Of a DNA stretch of 64,000 nucleotides, positions 1 through 6,939 are shown piece by piece. Source of the stretch: GCA-002713455 sp964428745 (GTDB lineage: Bacteria; Fidelibacterota; Marinisomatia; Marinisomatales; TCS55); assembly GCA_964428745.1 (NCBI GenBank), contig CAYRYZ010000002.1, positions 1 to 64,000 on the forward strand, given 5' to 3'. The translations under genes and the position numbers were made by a program. Every line of letters begins with the position of its first letter. The first letter of the stretch is position 1. The notes beneath the pieces were generated by a model. The model ran no database searches. It saw only the letters and a program-made list of their open reading frames with translations, and was not told the DNA's origin.

Positions 1-53
1 AGAACGCCGGCCTGTCAAGCCGGAGGTCGAGGGTTCGAGTCCCTTCAGTCCCG
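1..53 (+). tRNA. tRNA-Asp (GTC), 3' part only
   Basis: The window opens inside a tRNA. The anticodon stem CCGGC/GCCGG encloses a seven-base loop with anticodon GTC at 14-16, which reads Asp codons. A five-pair T stem with loop TTCGAGT follows, then the 3' acceptor strand CAGTCCC (46-52) and discriminator G at 53. CCA is not encoded after the discriminator, so it would be added after transcription. The D arm and 5' acceptor strand lie before the window. Confidence 0.93.
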
Positions 54-58
54 CAGTA

Positions 59-86
59 AAAACCCCCTCGATAAAGGGGGTTTTTT
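59..86 (+). terminator. Rho-independent terminator after tRNA-Asp
   Basis: A CCCCCT (63-68) / AGGGGG (75-80) stem, extended by AA/TT pairs, has a six-base loop and is followed by six T. It terminates the tRNA transcript. The mirror image on the minus strand also ends in a short T run just past the S9 peptidase stop at 109, so it may act in both directions for the two convergent units. Confidence 0.88.
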
Positions 87-108
87 GTTGTTATTGATAA
101 AATCGAAA

Positions 109-2430
109 TTATTTATATTGAAATTCTTTAGGAGGTTCTACACCTTTTAAATGACGGACAAAATAATCCCACCTACGTCGCATCCAATATTTTCCAAGGC
201 CATGGCCTTTATTTGGAAGAATAATCATATCAAAATCCTTATTGGCATCAATTAATGCCTTTGCCACTAATAAAGTATTATTTACTGGGACATTACCATC
301 AAGTGAACCGTGCCCCAGAAGCAACTTTCCTTTCAAATTTTTTGCTAAGAGATGGTTTGCTTGATTATCATAGTTAGTGGTACCATCCTCATTTTTTACT
401 AACAATCCCTGCCATTTTTCACCCCAGTCATCCTCATATGTGGCATTATCGTGATTTCCAGAACCAGAGACAGCCACTTTATAGAAATCCGGATATCTAA
501 GGATACCACCTGTAGAAGCAAATCCTCCACCGGAGCCACCATAAATACCAATGCGATCAAGATCCATCCACTTATTTTGTGCACCTAATTGTTTAATTGC
601 CTCCACTTGGTCTGGTAAACCATTATCACCCATATTCCCATAGTACGCATCATGAAATGATTTTGAACGTCCAGGCGTCCCCATTGCATCAACCTCAATA
701 ACAATAAATCCCAATTCAGCTACAGCTTGCTTATCACTTCTTGATGCTCTAAAGGTACGGCTTCCTACACTTCCTGATTGCGGACCAGGGTAAAGTGGAT
801 TTAATACCGGATATTTCTTTTTTGGATCAAAATTTGTCGGCTTGTACAAAAGCCCATAAATATCAGTAACACCATCCCTTGCCTTAGTCTTGATTTGAGT
901 GGGTGGTTGCCATTCTGAAGCTAATAGTTTTGAAATATCAGCTTTTTCTAGTTTGAGTAATAGGTTACCATTTATATCTCGGAGTACCGTAACAGGTGGT
1001 GTGACTGGTGTAGAATAACTATCTACGAAAAATTTGTAATCTGGAGAAAAAGTAACATTATGATGTGCATATTCAGGAGTAAGTAGTTTTAAGCCAGAGC
1101 CATCCATATTTACACTGTAATAATGCCAAAAATAAGGGTCTCCCTGTTCTCTACCACCAGCAGAGAAATAAATTTTTCGGTTCTTCTTATCTACATACCG
1201 TACCTGCTGCACCCCCCATTCACCTTGAGTGATTCGATTCTTAACCTCTCCTGTTTTTAGATCAATTAGATACAGATGACCCCAATTATCTCGTTCAGAA
1301 AACCATATTACTTCATCAGTCTCAGATAAATAATGCCAGTTGGAATAACCATCACCTGATTCAAAATAAGTTTTTTGAGTTTCCTTCATTACATCTCGAA
1401 CCTTACCTGTTTTTGAGTTTGCTAAACGGAGTTGTGCCTCTTTGTGATCTCGAGAACTAGACACAAATGCTAGGGTCTTTGCATCCTTACTCCAACGGAC
1501 ATCTAGGAATGTTCCACCTCGTCCCGCAATATGATCACTGCTTGTACTACGATGCTGATCTGGCGGCATTTGTAATCTGACAATTTCAGGTACACTTGAA
1601 AGTTCCTCAGTAGCATTTTGCACATTTATAATAACACGACTAATACGGAAAATAAGACTATCACCTGGAAGTGGATATTTCCACTGAGATAATTCCGGAT
1701 GACCAGAGTTGGTAGACACCATGTACATTTCTCCAACGCCTCTACCATCATGTTGAAAGGTTGCAATTTTTTTGGAATCTGGAGACCATAAAACAACTGG
1801 ACCGGGTCCTTTTGTCCATCCAGCGTTATTCGTTGCATAACCATAATCTTCTTTTCCATCAAAAGTAAGCTGCTTCTCCTTATTATTAGATATATTCCGA
1901 ACCCAAAGGTTATAGTCACGAATAAAAGCCGCCCATTTCCCATCTGGCGATAATACCCTAGAACGTTCACGGTAATATTTAGCCATTGGTGAATCATCGG
2001 CATCTTTAACATCTATATTTTTATTAGTAGAACACCTGTAGTTCCTAAGATTACACGTATAGGTTATGTTTTTTATATCAAATGAGATTGATTTCCCTTT
2101 TTTTATTAATTCAAATGTTTTAAATGGTAATCCAAGTGCTATATAAGTTGTATCTTTATTTGAAAGTGATTTAGCAAGACGTCGATGATCAAAAGCCCTT
2201 CTACGTGTCTTTTTTACTGGATCTACAAGAACAAACTCTGCTCCTCCTTCAACTGAATTTCGATACCACATCCGTCCACCATCTAACCAATTTGGATTAA
2301 CATTTGCTCTATATACTAAAGAGCGTGTATTTGTACTGAGAAAATTTTCTGCTCGCTGATAATCTGCAAGAGTCACAGATTCTTGTGAGTAAATCACTCC
2401 TAAAAAAAATAGAATATGTTTATAATTCAT
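109..2430 (-). CDS. S9 family peptidase (dipeptidyl peptidase IV-like)
   Basis: Exported serine peptidase of the prolyl oligopeptidase/DPP-IV clan, expected to remove Xaa-Pro or similar dipeptides from peptides in the periplasm or outside the cell. An N-terminal hydrophobic signal (about residues 1-18) is followed by a beta-propeller region (about 30-480) and an alpha/beta-hydrolase domain. The catalytic Ser633 sits in GGSGGGF, Asp711 in SLDGNVP and His743 in KGHGLG, so the triad is complete. The length of 773 residues is normal for the family. It is the last gene of a minus-strand unit behind the FG-GAP protein (12-base gap). A GAGG at the end of that gene may serve as its ribosome site, although the spacing is long. 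The exact substrate specificity cannot be read from the sequence. Confidence 0.9.
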   Translation of the reverse strand: MNYKHILFFLGVIYSQESVTLADYQRAENFLSTNTRSLVYRANVNPNWLDGGRMWYRNSVEGGAEFVLVDPVKKTRRRAFDHRRLAKSLSNKDTTYIALGLPFKTFELIKKGKSISFDIKNITYTCNLRNYRCSTNKNIDVKDADDSPMAKYYRERSRVLSPDGKWAAFIRDYNLWVRNISNNKEKQLTFDGKEDYGYATNNAGWTKGPGPVVLWSPDSKKIATFQHDGRGVGEMYMVSTNSGHPELSQWKYPLPGDSLIFRISRVIINVQNATEELSSVPEIVRLQMPPDQHRSTSSDHIAGRGGTFLDVRWSKDAKTLAFVSSSRDHKEAQLRLANSKTGKVRDVMKETQKTYFESGDGYSNWHYLSETDEVIWFSERDNWGHLYLIDLKTGEVKNRITQGEWGVQQVRYVDKKNRKIYFSAGGREQGDPYFWHYYSVNMDGSGLKLLTPEYAHHNVTFSPDYKFFVDSYSTPVTPPVTVLRDINGNLLLKLEKADISKLLASEWQPPTQIKTKARDGVTDIYGLLYKPTNFDPKKKYPVLNPLYPGPQSGSVGSRTFRASRSDKQAVAELGFIVIEVDAMGTPGRSKSFHDAYYGNMGDNGLPDQVEAIKQLGAQNKWMDLDRIGIYGGSGGGFASTGGILRYPDFYKVAVSGSGNHDNATYEDDWGEKWQGLLVKNEDGTTNYDNQANHLLAKNLKGKLLLGHGSLDGNVPVNNTLLVAKALIDANKDFDMIILPNKGHGLGKYWMRRRWDYFVRHLKGVEPPKEFQYK

Positions 2431-2442
2431 TATTAGTGTACC

Positions 2443-3534
2443 TCAATTAGATTGATTATAGTAAATAATATTTCTGGAACCAGAATTTGATATTAAGACA
2501 TCCAAAAAGCCATTGTTTGTAAAATCTCCTAGAGTGACACCATAGGAAACATAAGAAGCCTGTCCAAACTGAAATGACCTATAATTTTTTCCATCATTTA
2601 TATAGTATTGATTCTTTTGTGCATTATTAGCTGCAACAATATCAAGATCACCATCATTATCTAGATCGCCAATAGCGACTGCCATTGTAGCATCATTAGA
2701 TTTTCCAAAAGATTGCGATTTATTAAAATTTCCACTCTTGTCCCCAAAATAAATGTTGTTCTTTGCACCGATATTTACAGTGATAATATCTAAGATTCCA
2801 TCACTATTCATATCATTAATGGCAACTCCTCGTGTTTCATCCTCATCACTACCTAATATCGAAAATTTATTATAATCAGGACCATAATAAATTCTATTAT
2901 GTTGGCCATTGCGATTAGCTAACACAAGATCAAGATAACCATCTTGATTAAGATCAGCAGAAGCAATCTTTATTGTAGCTTCATCATGATTACCAAATGG
3001 CTGTCCCTTTGAAAAATGTCCTTTAGAGTTATTATAATAAATATAGTTTTGACTTTTTCTATTTGCGACGACTATATCATCATATCCATCTTTATTTAGA
3101 TCAATAATACATAAGCCCCTAGTATTCGATTCTTTTTTCCCAAAAAAATGGTCGAATATGAAATTTCCATTACCATCATTTTTAAATATCTGATTTTTAG
3201 TTCGATCATTAGCAACGATTAAATCTAAATCCCCATCGTTATCAATATCTGCCAGAGGTATTTGATAGGTTGTGTTAGCTTCTTCACCCAATGATCTACT
3301 GCGCCTAAAAAACCCTTTACCATCATTGTAAAATATTCGATTCTGTTCCGCCCAATGACGTCCATTAGCTACAATAATGTCAAGATCTTTATCTCCATCC
3401 ACATCTCCAGTAGATGTACTGGCTGTTAAACTTTCAGCAGTGCCCAAAGTACCATACGGGTGAGCTTTAAATAAGTTATTCTGGGAATAAATACTTGAAA
3501 ACAAAATATATACTATAAGGATGATTTTTTTCAT
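2443..3534 (-). CDS. Secreted FG-GAP/VCBS repeat protein
   Basis: A 363-residue protein made of a signal peptide (about residues 1-17, ending in YSQ) and seven FG-GAP/VCBS-type repeats, which are expected to fold as a beta-propeller. Each repeat carries a calcium-loop-like motif such as DVDGDKDLDIIVAN, DIDNDGDLDLIVAN, DLNKDGYDDIVVAN or DLDNDGDLDIVAAN. The last copy (GDFTNNGFLDVLISN) is degenerate. There is no enzymatic domain and no C-terminal sorting domain. Proteins of this kind bind surfaces, glycans or other proteins. The partner is unknown here, and the position between a lyase and a peptidase gives little help. Confidence 0.82.
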   Translation of the reverse strand: MKKIILIVYILFSSIYSQNNLFKAHPYGTLGTAESLTASTSTGDVDGDKDLDIIVANGRHWAEQNRIFYNDGKGFFRRSRSLGEEANTTYQIPLADIDNDGDLDLIVANDRTKNQIFKNDGNGNFIFDHFFGKKESNTRGLCIIDLNKDGYDDIVVANRKSQNYIYYNNSKGHFSKGQPFGNHDEATIKIASADLNQDGYLDLVLANRNGQHNRIYYGPDYNKFSILGSDEDETRGVAINDMNSDGILDIITVNIGAKNNIYFGDKSGNFNKSQSFGKSNDATMAVAIGDLDNDGDLDIVAANNAQKNQYYINDGKNYRSFQFGQASYVSYGVTLGDFTNNGFLDVLISNSGSRNIIYYNQSN

Positions 3535-3552
3535 TAGTAAAAATATAAACGT

Positions 3553-4467
3553 TTATTCACCGAGCAATTTATATAATTTTCCATGGAAATATGCGGAATC
3601 AATAATTCTCTCGAGAAATCTACTTGCTTTTGCCAAACTAACAATATCTATTCCAGATCTTATCCCTAAATTATTTAATATGTCTACGGTTTCTTCAGTC
3701 GCAATATTCCCTTTTGAGTTCTTCATAAAAGGAGATCCGCCTATGCCTCCAAAAGAAGTATCAAATTGATTAACACCCATATCAACAGCTAATGTAATAT
3801 TTTCCATTTGAAACCTATTAATATGTAAATGGAGGGCTATGTTTACTTCAGGGAATGTTTTAATAATATTTTCTAGAACTATTTCGATTTCTTTAGGTTT
3901 AGCGCCCCCAATTGAATCAGCAAGACAAATAACATCTACTTTTGTTTTCAAAAGATTTTCAAATAATTTGAGTATTCTTGACAGCTTTGGTTTTTGTTCA
4001 TATGCACATCCCCAAACACATTGTAAACCTGCTCGAATATCCATTTTTGCTTTTTTAGCATTAGAAACTATTTCCATTATTTGGATTTGCGCATCTCTTA
4101 CAGATAGTCCCATATTTTTTTGGCTATAAGATTCACTTACGGAAAGCGATGTTTCTATCTTTTTGATACCAACGGAGTGTGCTCTTTCCAATCCTATTTG
4201 ATTTAAAACAAATGAACTGTATTTCACTCCATCTTTTTGAGGAAGCTGTTTTACTAATTTCTCCGCATTAGACATTTGTGGAATTTTGTCAGGGTTAACA
4301 AAACTACACACTTGGATGAACCTTAGTCCTGCTTCTATAAGGAGTTTAATAATATTTATCCTTTGATCTATAGTAACAGTTTGGACTACCCCTTGTAATC
4401 CATCTCTTAAACCAACTTCATTAATCGTTATATCGCTTTGGTGATTCATAATATTTTTTATAATCAA
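3553..4467 (-). CDS. Hydroxymethylglutaryl-CoA lyase family protein
   Basis: A DRE-TIM metallolyase most like HMG-CoA lyase, which splits HMG-CoA to acetoacetate and acetyl-CoA in leucine breakdown. The N-terminal motif NEVGLRDGLQ holds metal-binding Asp22. HLH at 213-215 and Asn254 (in KGNIATE) match the other metal-site positions. In canonical lyases the G-loop reads GGCP with a catalytic Cys. Here it reads GGIGGSPF with Ser245 in that place, and the usual Pro before RDG is Leu20. The substrate may therefore differ: a related lyase or a weakly active enzyme is possible. No other leucine-degradation gene is adjacent. The protein is cytoplasmic and lacks a signal peptide. It is the first gene of a minus-strand unit divergent from 4552. 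Confidence 0.75.
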   Translation of the reverse strand: MIIKNIMNHQSDITINEVGLRDGLQGVVQTVTIDQRINIIKLLIEAGLRFIQVCSFVNPDKIPQMSNAEKLVKQLPQKDGVKYSSFVLNQIGLERAHSVGIKKIETSLSVSESYSQKNMGLSVRDAQIQIMEIVSNAKKAKMDIRAGLQCVWGCAYEQKPKLSRILKLFENLLKTKVDVICLADSIGGAKPKEIEIVLENIIKTFPEVNIALHLHINRFQMENITLAVDMGVNQFDTSFGGIGGSPFMKNSKGNIATEETVDILNNLGIRSGIDIVSLAKASRFLERIIDSAYFHGKLYKLLGE

Positions 4468-4551
4468 ATTATATTAAAGAAATATAAAATAATTATTAGG
4501 GTTTGAATAAGCATTATGATCAATTTTCACCTTAATTAAATAATATTTCAA

Positions 4552-5397
4552 ATGTTAAATGATATCATAATTTATTTTGATGGAATTCCATCTAGTATAA
4601 GATCAATTTTTTTGATTGCGGGGCTCGCTTTTTTCTTAGTCTTAGAAGCAGGTATTCCTTTGGTTAGATTTAAATATAATAAGCTAAAACATGCCGCTAT
4701 AAATATTTTTTTTACTCTAACAACTCTAATTATTAATCTGTTAGGTTCATCTCTTATATTTTTATCATCTCAGTATAACGCAAATAATGGTACTGGACTT
4801 TTAAATTTAATTGAAATGCCAATATGGCTGAATATTCTTTGTGGTTTGATGTTATTAGATCTAATAGGAGCCTGGCTTATTCATTGGATTGAGCATAATG
4901 TTAAGTGGATGTGGAAATTCCATATCATTCACCATACAGATACTGAAGTTGATGTAACAAGTGGCTTACGGCATCATCCCGTTGAAAGTGTTTTTAGATT
5001 ATTATTTACATCGCTTGCAGTATTTGTTTCAGGCGCATCATTTGGCGTAGTGATGTTGTACCAAACGTTCTCTGCATTTTTTGCACACCTTACACATGCA
5101 AATATTTCAGTCCCAAAATCTATTGATAAAGTTTTAGATAAAGTTTTTGTAACCCCACACTTTCATAAAATTCATCATCACTATATCCTTCCTTATACTG
5201 ATCGAAATTATGGAAATATTTTTTCAATCTGGGACATATTGTTAGGCACATCAATTACAGTTAATGAAATGGGTGACCTTATCTATGGATTAGACACTCA
5301 TATGGAAGAAAAAGAAACATCCAATATTAAAACGATGCTACTAATCCCATTTCAAAAATACCGTCTCCCAACTGGTTCTAAGTTCAGTAATCAATGA
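4552..5397 (+). CDS. Sterol desaturase/fatty acid hydroxylase family membrane protein
   Basis: Integral membrane di-iron oxygenase of the fatty acid hydroxylase superfamily (281 residues). Several hydrophobic segments flank the histidine boxes HWIEH, HIIHH, RHHP and HFHKIHHHY that bind the two irons. These enzymes hydroxylate or desaturate lipid chains, carotenoids or sterol-like compounds using oxygen. The substrate cannot be inferred from this context. It starts a plus-strand unit of four genes with overlapping ends (ATGA with the next gene), divergent from the HMG-CoA lyase-like gene. Confidence 0.87.
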   Translation: MLNDIIIYFDGIPSSIRSIFLIAGLAFFLVLEAGIPLVRFKYNKLKHAAINIFFTLTTLIINLLGSSLIFLSSQYNANNGTGLLNLIEMPIWLNILCGLMLLDLIGAWLIHWIEHNVKWMWKFHIIHHTDTEVDVTSGLRHHPVESVFRLLFTSLAVFVSGASFGVVMLYQTFSAFFAHLTHANISVPKSIDKVLDKVFVTPHFHKIHHHYILPYTDRNYGNIFSIWDILLGTSITVNEMGDLIYGLDTHMEEKETSNIKTMLLIPFQKYRLPTGSKFSNQ

Positions 5398-5888
5398 ATA
5401 AATTTTTATTATTTATTACTACTATAACTTTATTTGGATGTAGTATAAATCCATTTTCGAGAAATGATCAAACCTATATCTATCAAAAACCATACCATTA
5501 TGGGATTATAAATCGAGAACTTCTGATGAGCCATGATGGATATTCTTGGTTTACAAAGCAATATAATCAATACCAGCCTACCAAAAATAAATTAAATCTT
5601 AGTGATATTGAAATTAGAATTTTTATGGGAACATGGTGTCACGATAGTAAACGTGAAGTTCCACGATTAATAAAAATATTGGATAATCTTAAGTATGATT
5701 ATTCGAAACTAGTAATTGTAGGTCTCACCAAAGATAAAAAGGGGTACTTTAAAGATTATACAAAATTTAATATTTTGAATACACCCACTTTAATTTTTTA
5801 TAGAAACGATCAAGAAATTGGACGAATTATAGAAAAACCGAAAGATTCATTAGAATCTGACATGATTTCAATAATTGAAGGGAAATGA
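5394..5888 (+). CDS. Thioredoxin-fold lipoprotein, single-cysteine active site
   Basis: A 164-residue predicted lipoprotein with lipobox LFGC (Cys16) and a thioredoxin-like domain. The active-site region reads GTWCHDSKRE: the position of the usual second Cys of CxxC is Ser, although the Trp before the first Cys and the Lys after the second position are kept. The later NTPTLIFY carries the cis-Pro expected of the fold. Such proteins act in the periplasm in thiol chemistry. A monothiol version could act as an isomerase or reductase with another thiol rather than as a classic dithiol oxidase. It overlaps the upstream hydroxylase gene by four bases. Confidence 0.72.
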   Translation: MNKFLLFITTITLFGCSINPFSRNDQTYIYQKPYHYGIINRELLMSHDGYSWFTKQYNQYQPTKNKLNLSDIEIRIFMGTWCHDSKREVPRLIKILDNLKYDYSKLVIVGLTKDKKGYFKDYTKFNILNTPTLIFYRNDQEIGRIIEKPKDSLESDMISIIEGK

Positions 5889-5910
5889 AGGTATTGAATC
5901 TAGCAATAAG

Positions 5911-6177
5911 ATGAGAATGTCACCTGAAGAAAAAAAAGAATTAGATGAATGGGTTGAAAAAGAATATCCTATTAGTATGGTCAGATTAAAAGATTCTAGC
6001 CCCTTTCACCAAAGAGGAAAACATCTTATCCTAATCGGAATAATTATTTATTCAATTTATTTATTTTTCAATATTTATTTTTTATTCCCTACTTCAATGT
6101 TATTCTTACTTGCTGGTATAATGATGGAAATTATTGCATTAATGAAATATTATAAATCACTCTCAAATGAAAATTGA
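5911..6177 (+). CDS. Small two-helix membrane protein, unknown function
   Basis: A charged N-terminal region (SPEEKKELDEWVEKEYP) precedes two closely spaced hydrophobic helices that fill most of the C-terminal half. I do not recognise a family. An open frame extends back to a TTG at 5875, inside the upstream gene. I prefer ATG 5911 (or 5917) because those starts avoid the overlap, but no clear ribosome site distinguishes them. It overlaps the following dehydrogenase by eleven bases, so the two are probably translated together. Confidence 0.6.
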   Translation: MRMSPEEKKELDEWVEKEYPISMVRLKDSSPFHQRGKHLILIGIIIYSIYLFFNIYFLFPTSMLFLLAGIMMEIIALMKYYKSLSNEN

Positions 6178-6907
6178 TTTTACAGGAAAAACTGTTTTAG
6201 TTACTGGAGCTTCTGGCGGTATAGGAAGAGCCATTTGCTTGGCCTTTTCAAAAACAAACGCTATAATCCATGCACATTATAAATCTAATAGAAAAGAAGC
6301 TGAGAAGACTCTTCAACTTCTTTCTGGAGAAAAACATTCTTTACATCAAGCTAACCTTTCTGACCATAAAGAGGTTGAAGCAATGATTAACAAAATTGGA
6401 GATATTAATATTGTTGTAAATAATGCAGCAGTGGTGGAGCAACACGAATTTGATCTACTTGATTATGAAGGTTGGGAAGAAATCTGGCGTAGAACAATTG
6501 GAGCTAATCTGATGGGACCTGCTTACCTTATGTTTCTAACATCAAAAAATATGCAAAAAAATTGCGGTGGGAAATTTATCAATATCTCATCGAGAGGCGC
6601 TTTTAGGGGAGAGCCAAAAGCACCTGCTTATGGGGCTAGCAAAGCTGGGTTAAATGCATTAGGACAATCTATGGCCCAAGCATTGGCTAAAGATAATATT
6701 TTTGTTTATACTCTAGCACCTGGGTTTGTTGAGACTGAACGTGTAAAAAGTTTAATTGATGATGAAGTTAAGGCTCAAAGCCCTCTTAATCGCGTTGCTA
6801 AACCTGAAGAAGTAGCTCGAACAGCGGTATGGCTCGCTTCTGATGGTAATGATTTTTTAACAGGAAGCATCGTTGATATAAATGGTGCTTCTTATCTGCG
6901 TTCATAG
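6167..6907 (+). CDS. SDR family NAD(P)-dependent oxidoreductase
   Basis: Classical short-chain dehydrogenase/reductase of 246 residues. It has the cofactor-binding TGASGGIG near the N-terminus, the NNAA structural motif, the catalytic Ser in ISSRGAF, and Tyr155/Lys159 in YGASKAG. The C-terminal FLTGSIVDINGASY is typical of FabG-like members. It reduces or oxidises a carbonyl/alcohol in the cytoplasm. The substrate is unknown, though the neighbouring fatty acid hydroxylase makes a lipid substrate reasonable. Last gene of the plus-strand unit, convergent with the gene ending at 6940. Confidence 0.9.
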   Translation: MKIDFTGKTVLVTGASGGIGRAICLAFSKTNAIIHAHYKSNRKEAEKTLQLLSGEKHSLHQANLSDHKEVEAMINKIGDINIVVNNAAVVEQHEFDLLDYEGWEEIWRRTIGANLMGPAYLMFLTSKNMQKNCGGKFINISSRGAFRGEPKAPAYGASKAGLNALGQSMAQALAKDNIFVYTLAPGFVETERVKSLIDDEVKAQSPLNRVAKPEEVARTAVWLASDGNDFLTGSIVDINGASYLRS

Positions 6908-6939
6908 AAAAGTTGATAGTTTAATCAGAATATTCAGAT

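Noticed and set aside
3521..4129. Plus-strand open frames opposite the HMG-CoA lyase-like gene
   Set aside because: They are antisense to a gene with clear catalytic motifs, with no domain or ribosome site of their own.
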